From: Anopheles merus
Lineage: Eukaryota; Arthropoda; Insecta; Diptera; Culicidae
Assembly: GCF_017562075.2 (NCBI RefSeq)
Contig: NC_054085.1
Coordinates: 31,993,039 to 32,057,038, forward strand
Length of the DNA: 64,000 nt
Reading direction: 5' to 3'
The notes under the pieces are model-generated. The model had not been told where the DNA came from. It worked only from the letters and a program-made list of their open reading frames with translations, and searched no databases. The position numbers and the translations under genes are program-made. Numbering within the stretch: position 1 is the first letter of the stretch; each line of letters begins with the position of its first letter. Positions 46,754 through 59,170 of this stretch are shown piece by piece.

Positions 46754-49700
46754 GTGAGCGTGTCGCAGCTTCTTCAATGTTTCGCACCAAATTTCCACTC
46801 AACGCAAATCCTTGTGGAAGCTCATTTTTTAACATCCTTTCCACCCAACTCACATCCAATCAGAAAAGTGAAGCAAGAAACCGTGTGCTTTAATGCAACA
46901 CGAAGTAGAAGAAAAAGGCAGCGGGTTTTGATTGTTATCGCCGGCTGACTTTCGTTTGACAGCAAAGGACAATTTTTCATCAAATACCCTTCATCAACGT
47001 TGGGTATTCGTGAGGGATTTTTTTCTCAAAAGAAAGTTCAACAAACTCCGGCGGTGAGAAGTGTGTTTCATTTTTTGTCCGTCTCGGTGTGCTAGAAGTG
47101 CTTAACAAAAAAAATTGAATCCTTTTTTCACTCGCTTCCCTCTATATGGATTCGTTACCATATCGAGACGGACACACATACACACACACGAGTGAAATAA
47201 ACCCAATTTTGATTGGGTCCGGAAGCTTTATCCTTTCACCTTTGCTCTTTGCACGGCCAACCAATGGAGAGGGGGCTGGCTGGCTCGCAGACGAGCTGGA
47301 GAGATTGTTTTGTTTGACCTGTTGTTTCACAACACGGGCAGCAGGCAGGCAGGCGGGGCACAAAACAGATTGCGGTTGCCATGGTGTAATCAAGTAGGTA
47401 AAAATGGTTAGCTGGGAAAATGGGGATTATCCCATGATTTTATGCGATCGTTGGCAAGATGAGAATAAATTGTATTTCCTGTCCAATACGCAGTCCTTAT
47501 CGCTCTATTTTCCCTCGGGGTGATTGGTTTTTATTTGGCAGTGGCTATCGTTAGCAACTCGTTTCATTCCGGACAGCCAAGCATTACAATTGCATTGGTA
47601 TTGTAAAATAAAGAGTTTAATTCACAATTTCCGTTACGAGTTAAAGGTAATGAAGAACTATGAAAGTACCTGTTTTATTTCGTTTATGCGTTAAATTGTT
47701 GAGTTTCATTAGATTTAACTATTATTTTTAAAGATCCTTTTTTCATTGAGAAGAACGGTCCCAAAAAAGCCCAATCCTATTTCAAAGAAAGCAAACATAC
47801 CCTGTTGCATTGATTAAGCTATTTTGAAATTCAGCATCATTGCGAATCGTTCGGCCTATCAGGTGCACAGTCACAAATCACGGTTTACTGCCCACTAATT
47901 GTTACTGCCGAGATAAAGCATTCTCACCTAATGCCCATCATCAACACCAATAATATACGACCATTTTCTCCCCGGTATACACGAATTCGCGTTGGCGCAC
48001 TTTCTTTCTATTTAATTTAAATTAAGCGCACCCACCGCCTTCAAACAATTCCGCCAAGTATCGCCCACGGCAAGGATTCACCTTCACTGCCCTGGGCTGA
48101 TACGATCTGAGTTGGTTTATCATCCTTTTGCAAAGCAAGCCTCGTTGCCCCGTTACGCTCCGGATCGGCTTGGGCGAACATTACACGCCATTTCTGGACC
48201 TGGACCTTTCCAGCCTGTACACACACACACCGGGTACACGCGGATCGCTCGAGGACACGGCTAAACACACTAATCAGATTTAGCCGCCGTTGTTAAGCTG
48301 GACAAGGGGGCCGGACGGGCAACGCGTAGCCTAGCGTTGGCACCGTGTCACCGCGGTGTAGGCCAAGTTTGGAGCTCTCCCTATTTCTGCTCCAAGTTAA
48401 CGATGAAAGTTCTTCTTTTCATTAGAAAAACCGGCGCCAAAAGCGCACCAAGCAAAACTAATCAAACTTTGCTGGTTGTGCGATGGTTGGTGGTGCAAAC
48501 CTCCTTTTGTGCATAATTGATACAGTATCAGGGAAGAAGTTTGATTCCGGTGGGTTAAATTTTTGAGCTGACTGCGGCTCATTCAAAGCTCAAATAAAAC
48601 CGTAACTTTTTTAAAACACTTTTCAATGCAATAGAAAAGCGCATCGAACAGTACATCCTTAACAAATCGTTCCAAGAGTCCTAATACTGTCAGAAAAAAT
48701 TCTTTAACATTAATGGCTTCTTCACGGAATTGTTTAATTACAAGTCTATCCGCTCGCGTCTCCATGCCGGTGCAAATTAAAAGCCAGGAAGCCAATCTTT
48801 TGCCGATGCACACAACTTACACTAATTAAAACTTTTGCAAACTGGTTTCCCTTAATTGCCCCTTGCACCGTGCCGGTTCCGGTTTCGGATGGCTTCACGG
48901 TTCGCTCTTCAATCGCGCAAGTTTACCATTTTCATGCACCCTTAGTTTAACAGGACTCCTCCCTTCCTCTCTTTTACTCTCTCTCCACTAAGCGATAATT
49001 TTACATGCTTTCACGCTCCCCGGTAAAATCGAAGCACGTGGGTACTTTTCAACCTCCGCCGATCGACGAAACTCGGCGGCCGCGCGATCCTGGGCAGGTA
49101 AACCGCACATCAGTTTGCATTAATGGGCAAGCTAAAGGGTTCGTGCCGCAGAGCATGCGGCATCAGATTAACTATCCAGATTTAATCCCATTACCTCCAA
49201 CAAACTTTGCCCTAAATCATGCGCCTCGTAAAAACACAACCCCAACCGGGCAAATGAAACGGGTCGGGGTTGAACCAACCGGACGTTGCGTTGAATCGTG
49301 CTTAAACCCTTCCCTGCTCCCTAGAGCACCGATGAAGCGAATTTGTTTTACCGTTTAAGCACTTTTGCTTGTAATTATTATTTCCTTTCGTTTTAACTTT
49401 AGTAAATCATTCATTTTCAGGGGCATTTTTATGGTTCCTTTCTAAATGCTTGTCAAACATGTTAACCGAAGTCAATTGTTTTGTTAACTAAATTTGACCT
49501 TTTACCTGAAACTGTGTGTCCCAAAATGATTGAATATAAATTGAGTAGTTAATAATTCCATTGATAGAATTTGAAGTATAATAATTGTTATGTCAATTTT
49601 GGATGTTTTAATGGACTGCGAAGAGTTGGCATATATTTTCAGATCGAAACAATGGATTTAGAATTTAATTATCAAAATTTGACGGCAAAAACTGTAAGTC

Positions 49701-49849
49701 TGTTTAGTTTTTGCAAAGCCGATTCAAACACTGTTCATAATTGTCAAATAAAATGTCTTTATTTGTTAAAATTATTGCAGCTAGTTGAATAATAAGTGTT
49801 CTGATAAACTTTGACAGTAAAACATGAATAGTGCATTTCAGTGCAAAAC

Positions 49850-50328
49850 GATTACTAACTTTCTTAATCAGCGCTGCAACCGCTTTGCGGTCTTGGCCTG
49901 CCTCAGGAGTGTCTGAAACCGCTCACGGTCTCGCGCCTTCGTCTGCCAATGCGTTATCCCGGGCTTAATGGCGGACGCCTCCACGCCACCTCAATTTAGG
50001 CTCCTCTGTCATTGTGGACGGCCTAAAAAGGCTTAAGAGGCTGGATAGTCGGTTGCCATGCGTACAACACAGCTAGCCCAACGGAGCTTGGCGAGCTTGA
50101 TACGCTGCATGACAGTGAGGTCGTTCATCCATTGTCCTTCCTCACATACGGGGAAAAGTCCGTCGCGACAGGTTCTTTGAGGTGAACTGATTGTTCAGGC
50201 TGTAGAATGACCGGTTGGCAGCCAGCATCCTTGCGCGCAACTCAGCTACCATGCTATTGTCGTTGCTGACCTTTGACCCGAGATAGGTGAATTCTGGGAC
50301 GCCTTTAAAAGTGCGTTCACCTATCTGT
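49850..50328 (-). mobile_element. RTE-clade LINE, 3'-end fragment (copy 3)
   Basis: The reverse complement of the 3' part of the 27.1-29.3 kb element. Homology begins at the inverted-repeat arm (50316-50326) and runs to a degenerate TAAG-type tail at about 49850-49868. Compared with the long copy it has lost about 125 bp between the equivalents of 28819 and 28945, about 33 bp near the equivalent of 28980 and a few bases near 29130. The frame is therefore broken and no protein is possible. The sense-strand 5' end abuts a group B SINE in the same orientation. No clear target-site duplication. Confidence 0.85.
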
Positions 50329-50334
50329 GCATAT

Positions 50335-50500
50335 ATCTCCGTATCTTGGCGAAATTGGCTTTCAAGTCCTAATTCAATACCACGTAGCCGAATAGTCAGT
50401 TCTTGGTAGGGAGGGATGGTCCCATTCTAGGCTTGAACCTATTACGAGAATGTTATTGAGTCATACGAGTTAACGACTGTACCACGAGATCGCACCATAA
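50335..50500 (-). mobile_element. tRNA-derived SINE (group B), joined to RTE fragment
   Basis: The reverse complement starts GTGCGATCTCGTGGTACAG (A-box region, near 50495), passes a B box AGGTTCAAGCCT (about 50427) and continues with CTGACTATTCGG, GTATTGAATTAGG and GAAAGCCAATTTCGCC before AGATACGGAG. This matches the body at 44228-44401, but the last 25 or so bases and the tail are missing. Instead, RTE sequence begins within a few bases. Confidence 0.65.
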
Positions 50501-51360
50501 AACTGATATCTCTTTAACAGTTTTCGTATCGTTTCACGTCGGTTGAGAGGCGTTACCTACTCTTTAACTTCGATTTACTTCACAAATTCGCATCCAAAAC
50601 ATGGTTTATTATTGCTCAGTGCATTTTTTTTAAACAAACTTTCTCCATCTCTGTTTTGAATCATTCTTATAGACAATCTTCTAGAAACAGTCATTTAAAA
50701 GACCCTTAAAATCACAAAAATTATCAAAAAAATTACACATAAATTATAAAGTAACCACCTGAGTACCATTTACTCCCGAAAACGACGCAGGTAGAATCCT
50801 CCTTTCATAGTCATGCCGATCTGAACAAGACAAAACAAAAATCAACCCACAGCAGCCAACTACCCAATCCGCAAAGGCACACCGGCGTAAAACCAACCAA
50901 ACAGGAAGAACAGAAGCAAATATCGAACACTGCCACGAGTACAATAATTGCATACCTTCCTTTCACTCCGGCACAGCCACCAACATCCGCCTTCGGCCGC
51001 ATAAACTGTGTTGCGTTGCATTGGAACAAACATGATCACATAATTTGGTAGTCACTGTATTGTAGTATTCATCAAAAAAAAAGAAGAAAAAAAGGTAAAA
51101 AAAAGAACAAAAATTATAAAATGCATTTGCAAAAAAATGCAAACCAAAAACATTAGAAAAACAAGATGTTGTACGTCAATCACATTACTCAAACACATTT
51201 AAAAGTGAGCTCTCTCAATCTGTCTCTCTCTCGCTGGAGGAGGTGGAGGGTAGTTCAGCATAACTTATTAGCAAAATGAATATTTAACGCATCATGTCAA
51301 TTGTACTATTAGAGCATTAGACGGCAAAGTTTGAAATTGGAAATGCAAACGAAAACACAG

Positions 51361-51387
51361 CGTGCGTGCGTGCGTGCGTGTGTGTGT
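51361..51387. repeat. (CGTG)n/(TG)n compound repeat
   Basis: Five CGTG-type units passing into TG units. The alternating purine-pyrimidine order favours Z-DNA. Confidence 0.85.
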
Positions 51388-51800
51388 ATGCATGCTGAGG
51401 AATAGTTGCGCAGGCAAGCTGCGTTTGATGGGTGGGTAAGCGTGACAGTTTGTTCAGCAGCATAACGGATGGAACACAACTGCCGCCAGGCAGACAGGAA
51501 CTTTGGGCAAAACGGATTACTGGTACAAACTGTTCACTGGATGGTAAGAGCAATGAGACACCTCGGCAAACTTTGAAAGCACACACGCACCCGGCGGGCA
51601 GGTACCCGCCAAACGAATCCCGCAAGACCAACGCGCGGGACTGCAACCCAAGCTTCGCTTGCGCATTTGTGCGGCGTATATTTTGATATTGGCTTTGGCA
51701 AAAAGAATACATAAATGCATCACTGTAGCTGCAGCTAGTTTTTGGATGAACTTAGGAAGCGGAAGAGTGGAAGATATTTGTAGAAGCAGTAGGTTTAAGG

Positions 51801-51803
<3 letters not shown>

Positions 51804-51834
<31 letters not shown>
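51804..51834. repeat. (GA)15 microsatellite
   Basis: Fifteen GA units, four bases before an AAC repeat. Confidence 0.9.
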
Positions 51835-51837
<3 letters not shown>

Positions 51838-51838
51838 G

Positions 51839-51862
51839 AAAACAACAACAACAACAACAACA
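51839..51862. repeat. (AAC)8 microsatellite
   Basis: About eight AAC units. Confidence 0.9.
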
Positions 51863-52610
51863 AAAACCCAATTGTACTGTATTGTAATGTGTCGTAGACA
51901 AAGCGTAAACATTGTATTTGTACTTTGCTGTAGATGTAGTATACTATCACCGTTGACCAGTGACGATGGACAGGCTAGAGAGTGTATTGCATGATAATTA
52001 AATTGTTTCAAACTCATTTGTTTCAACACACAGTTGTGCAGTGCCGGATAAAGTGTGTATGTGTGTAAGGAACTGTGCCACAAGGGGAAAGGGGCTACCA
52101 TTATCGTGCTTAAATTGTACGAGCCATCTCGCAGCTCGGTTAGAGCCAAATCAGGCCGCAGCTTGGCAGGATGTGACTCTCGTATAGGACGTGTTTGTTG
52201 CTTTCTCTTCCTGTTTCGATGGTTGCCTCGTCATTGTTGCTTTAATTAAATCATCTCAATACTTGTAACATTTGCAAAAGCCATTCAACGAACTAGCCAG
52301 TGAAGTGAAGCTCTCGCTTCAAGCTCACACACTCAGTTAGACAAACAACTACAATCATTTCTCGAGTGGATATCACCCTCACCCTCCTGTGCCCAGTATT
52401 GATGTGATAATGTTTTCGAAAACTTACCACTGGGAGCGCTTCATCACCTTCGCACAGCAACAGCGAAGGAACCTAAACGGTTGCTGTGCGCCCGTAACAT
52501 CTTGCGTGAAGCGCCCGTACACAACACAGCCACTGACACTTTCTCTTGCTCGAGGCATCCGGCCAACCGTGCGCCCGGTTTTGGGTAAGAAACGATAGAC
52601 ACAAACACAA

Positions 52611-52628
52611 CACACACACACACACACA
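52611..52628. repeat. (CA)9 microsatellite
   Basis: Nine CA units. Confidence 0.85.
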
Positions 52629-53763
52629 TACAGAGCGAAGTAAATTTAACAAAACCATCGACGGAAGTCGTGTAACTGGACATTGGCTGGACTGGCCGCA
52701 AGCTTGACCATGCCTCGACCGTGCGACGAAAGTGTCAGCGAAACATTGAAAACTTATCTGGAGCCACTAGTATGCTGGGTATGGTTTGGGTGTGCCGGGG
52801 AGTTTTTGTTTTTTGTATACTCGTTACGTGGAATAACTTGAGCGTATGTTGAAAAAATATGAAACAGCATGAAGCTATTCGGTTCTTACTACATACATTT
52901 GGACCAATCGTAAATATTATACGCGATTGATGTATTTTGTTCCCAATTGGCATTGCAAATACACATAAATCTTCAACCAGTAAACCAGCACTTGCAAAGA
53001 TATGAAGCGCTTGGGTTGATCAAAATGTTTTGTCAGATGTAAATGGCTTTAAAATTAACAGAGCTGTTTTGAACAAAATTAGATTCGCCGATTTTCTAAA
53101 ACAAATCTCAAACGTTTTGATTGTACGATTGGCCACAGGTGCTAAGTTTTAAGTCTGCTCACCAATAATATAAATTGATTATGTTATAAGTACCTAACAA
53201 CATTTGAGTCACAGATCTATTATCCACTGTTATTATGTTTATGCAAGTTTTCAATGTAAAACTGTTTACGATATTCCTTCAATGGAGCATTTGTGATGCA
53301 AGATATTTAATCATTCTTGAAAGGTTATTTAGATTTGAATGCTTCAAATAAAAAAAAATTATTTCAAAAGTAGAGAACACTTATATGCCAAGGGTGTATT
53401 CAGCTTAGAAACAGATAGATTCAAATTAAACTGACTAATTTTACATTTAATACAATTAAAAAGGTTCGTAAATGGTAATCAGCGTGTGTAAAGATTAAAA
53501 CTAAAGCCCTCTCAATTTTCTAACTGATTTAAAATCCACGCTTTCTGGTATGTTCCAAACTTTAGCTTGAATAGCTGCACGAAGCATCGAATTTTCTTTT
53601 ATATAATTGTTTTCTTACCCTTACTGACACTGTCAATCCACCAGCCAATCAAGCATATCACCACTTCGAAGTGATACACCGTACTAGATGCACACTAAAG
53701 GAACACATGTGCACCATCCATCGGCCCATTCCATCGACACGAAGCTTCCCTCTCTCTCAATTC

Positions 53764-53787
53764 CACACACACACACACACACACACA
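53764..53787. repeat. (CA)12 microsatellite
   Basis: Twelve CA units. Confidence 0.9.
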
Positions 53788-54178
53788 AACGCATACCTTC
53801 GTTAATGTCACCGCACTCAGCGGCGGCTGCCCGTTGGAAAACTTTCATAAACTTATCATTCATAAATGATGCATGATCTGCTTATGCACACGGTTCCTTC
53901 CAACGGGCAGTAGCGTCGCCTCGGCAGTGGCGAGACATAGCGGGAGGCCACAACTTTTGCATGCTGATCCCTTTCGCCCCAATCACCCCTATTTCGCTCG
54001 ATTTGAGATGAAACAACATGGAGCGGGTGAGACACAGCTAGCAGGAGCTAGGAGTTGTGTCTCACTGGTTCCCTTTTGCTAGTCGATCCATTTTATTCAT
54101 CGGAATGCTTTTGCCAGTGTGCTGTGTGTAAGGGTGGTTGCGGTATTGCAATACTTTTACCCTCTTGCCCGGTTTCAC

Positions 54179-54196
54179 ACCACCACCACCACCACC
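54179..54196. repeat. (CAC)6 microsatellite
   Basis: Six CAC units. Confidence 0.8.
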
Positions 54197-55035
54197 AACG
54201 CCGTGCAACGTTCTCAACCGACGTCCACATTATGAGCTACCGATCGCGATCGCGGGAAGTGCTCCCCGTTCTGCTTCATTTTAGTTGTGTATCGGCCACA
54301 AGTTTCCCTTGCCGGAAACTCCGACACACCTCCGACAGGAGAAGGTGGACTTGATTGGTCCACTGGTCGAATGGTTTTGCAGCAAAACTTCATGCTGCTG
54401 GCACTCTACAAAAACCCCTCGGCACACGCCGGTTGGTTTCGTTGCCGCTCACTAAGCCGCTCGTGCTGCATTTTGCTGCAGCGTTCTAGCGACAGACGGA
54501 CGTTTCTGACAACTTTTCGCCGACTGGTTTCGCTATTTATTCCACGTCGTGCTCAGAGGGGACGGGGAAGTGTTTGGGGAGAAATGCTGGATGCCGCTAG
54601 CAACGTTTGTGAGCTTATTTTGTTGTTGTCTATATTGCCATCGGTGTGGCGTTTTGATGCTTTGCAGCCGTGCCGAAGGTGTACGCTTTAGCGCGTGGCA
54701 ATTTCGCGCTGCATTTTAGAACGCTGCTTTGAATTTTTGCAGCGCTTATTTTGAATGCTAGTGAACGGTTATGATGTTTGTACTTAAATTAGTAGTTTTA
54801 TTTGAAGGAAATCGTGCAATATTTTACTTTTTTGCTAAGAACATACTTCTACTCTTTCCATGCAATCAATGTAGTTCCATGTAGTCTACATACCTAAATG
54901 GATGTAAAACACATCTCACGCAGCGACATCATTCAAATTTTGCTCCAATAGTTACGAATTTGCAGCAGTTGTTTTATGGCAGCCAATAGATCGTTGAAAT
55001 TTTCCCCGCTTAATTTCAAGCAGCAGAATCAGTCA

Positions 55036-55240
55036 GTGCAGGTCTCGTGGTACATTCGACAAGGGTAGAGTCGTCACATGCCCGTCATGTGGTCAAGCGC
55101 CGAATTAGACCGTGCATCCATACGTAGGACTTGACTATCCTGCTATTTGTAAATCAATAAATCGCTGAAATCCAAGCTCCTCTTGTAATACAGGCAGGCC
55201 TTGGCCGATAACGGCTGTTGTGTCATAGAAGAAAAATAAT
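55036..55240 (+). mobile_element. tRNA-derived SINE, near complete (group A, SINE200-like)
   Basis: It begins GTGCAGGTCTCGTGGTACA, the A-box head, followed by a degenerate B-box region (TGTGGTCAAGCGCCGAAT, about 55088). The body reads TACGTAGGACTTGACTATCC, CAATAAATCGCTGAAATCC, CAGGCAGGCCTTGGCC and ACGGCTGTTGTG, and the copy ends with AGAAGAAAAATAA. Order and length (about 205 bp) fit my memory of Anopheles SINE200. Such elements are transcribed by RNA polymerase III and moved by a LINE reverse transcriptase in trans. No target-site duplication is clear. Confidence 0.75.
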
Positions 55241-55499
55241 TAGTCTAGAACCCATATTTGCATTTTTGGAATGATTTTTTTTATCCTAAAAGCCATGCAA
55301 TGTTTCATAGTATACATCACATAAACACTACAAAAACCGTAAAATTTGATTATTTGTAGTGAAAATGTTTTGAAAATTAATCAATTAACAACAGCTTGTT
55401 TACTGCTGAGAATACATGCAGATTTTTCCACTCCATTACAACTTCCAAAACTGGCATAACAATTTTATTATTTAATATTCTATTAATTAAATGTTTCAT

Positions 55500-55750
55500 T
55501 ACCTAACCTTAATTGTATTACTTTGGAATACACTGTTTCAAATATTTTGTTAAATTTTGTAAATAAAGCGATAGACTTATAGTCAAAATTTGATGCCTAG
55601 GAGACAAACGTTGTGACACGCTGTCAACAATTGTTGCATTAAAAGCAAAAGTAGGTGGGCTAGAGCCAACATTTAGTGGCAACGACTGTAATATCAGAAT
55701 CTCAAACAACAAAGTGCTGGGCTCATCTTCAGAATGTACTTTTCTCATCC
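55500..55750 (-). pseudogene. CR1/jockey-like LINE, early reverse transcriptase fragment
   Basis: On the minus strand an open frame (55518-55748) includes PLNVGSSPPTFAFNATIVDSV and QRLSP, compatible with the 'L...SSPGPDGI....L..C...L..PL' segment before the catalytic core. A second frame from about 55575 reads FTKFNKIFETVYSKVIQL, which matches the conserved 'PKIFE.VVYSKI' block. A shift between them and the absence of flanking motifs mark a short old relic. Its identity is less certain than that of the other LINE fragments. Confidence 0.4.
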
Positions 55751-58689
55751 CCCGATATAAGCTTTACACAATACACGCAATTTCGGGAGTTTTTTTGCGA
55801 ATTTTTCTGATTGGACAAATCAATCTGAATTGCAAAATCAAATTCCTATTGGTTGTATTTTAAAAAACCATTTTAAAGGTGAAAAATCGTAATTTTTGCA
55901 TAAAATAAGATTTATTTACTAATTTAGTGTAACTGTTACAATGTAACTTTTACAAGCTACATTATACGAAAATTAGCAATAATTTGACAGGAAACCTCTA
56001 AAATTAACATACACCCATATTCAAGGTATGCTGTTACCTCCAGTCCGCAGTAGTAGCGTATATCGAGTAATACCTGTACTCTATTGTTTCAATTATAACT
56101 GTATCATGGCATTGATTTAGTCATTGGCAAAGTTTACATTTCGTTTACGACAAATTTAATAAAACCCTTATTGTAAGCATTCCGAAAATTTAAAGCTACA
56201 ATTATTTTGCTTTAATCCCTTATTGATCCACCAAACAGAATCGATTACAACTGACCGATAAATTAATTATCAAAATCATTCCACGCACCAAACATGCACA
56301 ACCGCAGCAAATCCAACAGATAATCAACTAACAAAAGCTTAGTTTTTGTGTGCCTGTGTAGCCAAATTAAGCAAAAGCTCGCGCAATGTAAACCAAAGCA
56401 CAAAGTGATCAAATCGCACAATGATCGACCTAATTCCGGGAATCCCCCCCCCCCATCCCGATTTAGATAATGCATTTATAATGAACCGCACCGTGCGCAA
56501 TCAATAACGGCATCAAAAACGATGAATTTTAGCATCGGTTTGGCACGGGCAGATTGATGAGCTTCCCAACTCTGCCTCGGGCCATCATCCCGTTTCCACC
56601 GAACGGGTAATGTTCCTGCTGCTCAATCAATCAGTAAGCTCGCACAATGTCACAGCCAATTAAAATGTAAATCCATTTATTTATTTTTTTTCTTCTCCTT
56701 CATACTTCTTCGGCCCACTATCAATCAAGGTGTGTTCGGTGGTGTGGGAGCTAACACACACCAACAAAGATGGGCCTCGTCGTTGTCACGCGTCATTCGG
56801 CAGTCCAAAACGGCGGTGACCTTCAACCTTGTGCGAGGAAGCTATAATTTCCTTCCACGGGTTTAAACCCGGCACCCTGCCCTGCTCACACCTGGGCACC
56901 GGTAAGCCAGGGCCAACGAAATGGGCTCCGGCATGGCTAATTCCACAAAGCTCTCAATTTTCACCACCACCTCCTGCCGCCGGTATCAGATGTCGCGCGC
57001 GCGCTGGTGCTGGTGCACATCAACCAAGTGGGAAGGATAACCTTTCGATCTGGTAGCGCATGGAGAGCGGCCTTTGTGTGATAGTTGAAGGGAGTGCGAA
57101 AGAGACAAAAGAGAGAGAGAGAGATGGGGTGCGAAGGAGCGCGGTTGAGGATTTAATTTCCCATCCAAATAATCTCATTATCGTTATTGTTCGCGCTACC
57201 ATCTAAAACGCCATTAAAACACACACAGACACAGACTTTGTTGGTTCTGGGCAACGGTTTTAGCACCTTGCCGGACGAGGGTGCAGCAGTGCAAAAGGTG
57301 AGATGCTGACGTTGGGGGCTTGCAAGCAATGGGAACAGGACAAGGAGGGCGGCTTGAATGACAAGATTTGTTACCATCGAAATGGCCCACGAAAGCAGAG
57401 GCCCCGGTCTCACATCCTTCCCTTGCGCTCTTGTGTGCGCAGGATGCTGAAGGAGAGCTGAAGCGTAGCCACAAAATTGGATCAACCCCGGGCAGGTGAA
57501 GCACGTGAGCTATTTTTAGCTTTCATTCATCAAATTTCAATGCATCTACAGCTGAAGTGCAGAAAGAGAACTATGCCGGTATGCCTTTTGTGTGTGTGTG
57601 AGTGACATTCCTTTCACTTCGCACACACACTCAACCAAACAGTTACTGCAAGGTTTTGCCCCGAGACACCGAGGACACTGGAAATGGTCGGTCACTCGAG
57701 CTGGCTCACCTCGGCTGGCTTCATTTTGCTTGCCTCGCACTGACAAAGATTGATGCCACTCGAGTCGCAAAGCAAACCAGAAGAAGAAGAGGAAAAAAAC
57801 ACACAAGAAATATGTATTCCTCAAACAGATGATACGCTCTCTGCACACAGTTTCAGCGATGCCAGCCATCCAACTACCGTCACCTGCAACTCCCAGGAAT
57901 AGCGTTCCGTTTAACCGCTTCGTGTTGATTACATTGGCCTCCCTGCTCAGCTGGATGCCTGCTTTTTGGCGGTTCGTCTCGTCCTTCTTCTTGGTGCGCT
58001 TCGTCCTTCCCTTCGGCCACGCATCGCATCGAAAAACATCAAACGGCAACGGGATAGGTGTGGCTTTGTTTTGGACGCCAGAAGCATCGAAGCGTGTGAA
58101 GTTGTTTCGGGGCAGGGGATGCTGGGATGCTATTTTTAGCCCGCTCCACAGCGCTCCGGCCGTGCAGATATGAGGTGAGTGATGGAGAAGAGAGACAGCC
58201 AGATGATCTCTTGTGCAATTTCAACCAAGCTAGGCTACGCTTTTTTCCTTCACGTCAAGCGTGTGAAGCGTGTTGTGTGGGCTAATGGGCTTGCTGAAGG
58301 TAGTCCACAAAAAAAAGGAAACGACACACTAACTGCAAAGCAGGTGACATTTTTGCCCACGCAACGCACCGGTAGGCAAGGAGTTCCACATCACGTCGGG
58401 TTGTTAAAATACACTTGCGTCCTTTGCTTTGCAAGCTGTCTCTGTACCTGGCCAGACACCAGGCCAGACACCGTGGTGCAGTTTGGGGCGTGATGAAATG
58501 AGATGCTAATTTTAACGTTGCTTGTCTTAAATATGTGTGGAGAAAAATAATTTATCATAATAATGCTGCCACAATTGCTGAAACAAACTTATTTTAAATA
58601 TTAGAAATAATCATTATATTTTATAATGAAATACTTATAGTCAAATGAAGACATTCGCTTTTTTAGGATAAAATAGTTTACGCCGAAAT
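55751..58689. other. Non-coding block, AT-rich then GC-richer
   Basis: 55.75-56.3 kb is AT-rich. 56.4-58.5 kb is GC-richer with GA and CA runs and a 12-bp tandem duplication (GGCCAGACACCA, about 58450-58473). Frames of up to 167 codons overlap on both strands without recognisable domains. Confidence 0.45.
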
Positions 58690-59170
58690 TTGCCTAAAAT
58701 GATCGGACTGAGTTTTGACATCATTGCTTCCCCCTTTCGAAGCCAGTGGACACGATCTATGCTTCCTGATACGTTTGTTCATGTTGCCCAGGTTTTATTT
58801 TACTCTTTGGTCGGTTGCATCGATCTCCCAGCCAAGCGAACACAGCAATGCGGTCACTTGCCCTCAGTCTTCATTTTCAGCATCATTTGGAAGCTCAAGT
58901 CGCTCCGAGTAGTCGGCCATTCGACACTCGGATTTTTTTCGATGCTCTAATCGTTGTCTAATAGTGCCAAAATGTTGTAGATGCCGGAACAGGCTTATAC
59001 GATGTCCAGAAACTGCTTCACAGAGTCCGTTTTAGACACTACGGGGTGCCGTTCTTTGATCGCGCACGCTCCTGAACGAAGTAGCTTCACTTGTTTGTCC
59101 ATCCCGGTTAGAATCAAATTTTGTCTATTGACTCATGGGATACTATTGTTGAGAGCATTTTTAACATTTT
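58690..59170 (-). pseudogene. Decayed Tc1/mariner-type transposase, N-terminal DNA-binding part
   Basis: On the minus strand from about 59100 down, the translation reads KQVKLLRSGACAIKERHPVVSKTDSV split over short stops, then a CSGIYNILALLDND stretch and SIEKNPSVEWPTTRSDLSF. In a second frame follow LLCSLGWEIDATDQRVK and NLGNMNKRIRKHRS. This is the layout of the paired helix-turn-helix region of some Tc1/mariner-superfamily transposases, with a GRP-like hinge worn to EWP. Several stops and at least one shift are present and the catalytic domain is absent. Family placement is tentative. Confidence 0.45.

Larger units (their letters stand above)
45559..49849. other. Non-coding block with CA/TG, poly-C and a possible small exon
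   Basis: 45.6-47.5 kb is GC-richer, with a TG repeat, a C18 run and a possible 95-bp exon at 46.66 kb. 47.6-48.0 kb and 49.36-49.85 kb are AT-rich. 48.0-49.3 kb is mixed, with unrecognised frames of 76 to 117 codons. Confidence 0.45.
50501..55035. other. Non-coding block, A-rich then mixed
   Basis: 50.5-51.2 kb is A-rich with AAAG-like runs. 51.3-52.7 kb is GC-richer with GCGT, AG, AAC and CA repeats. 52.75-53.6 kb is AT-rich. 53.65-54.7 kb is GC-richer with CA and CCA repeats and a 12-bp CGATCGCGATCG palindrome at 54241. No gene is supported. Confidence 0.45.

Noticed and set aside
49005..49358. Plus-strand frame of 117 codons rich in Pro and Arg
   Set aside because: No recognisable motif and length within chance for this composition.
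51517..52149. Minus-strand frame of 210 codons
   Set aside because: A large part is the translation of GA and AAC microsatellites, giving Ser-Leu and Val runs.
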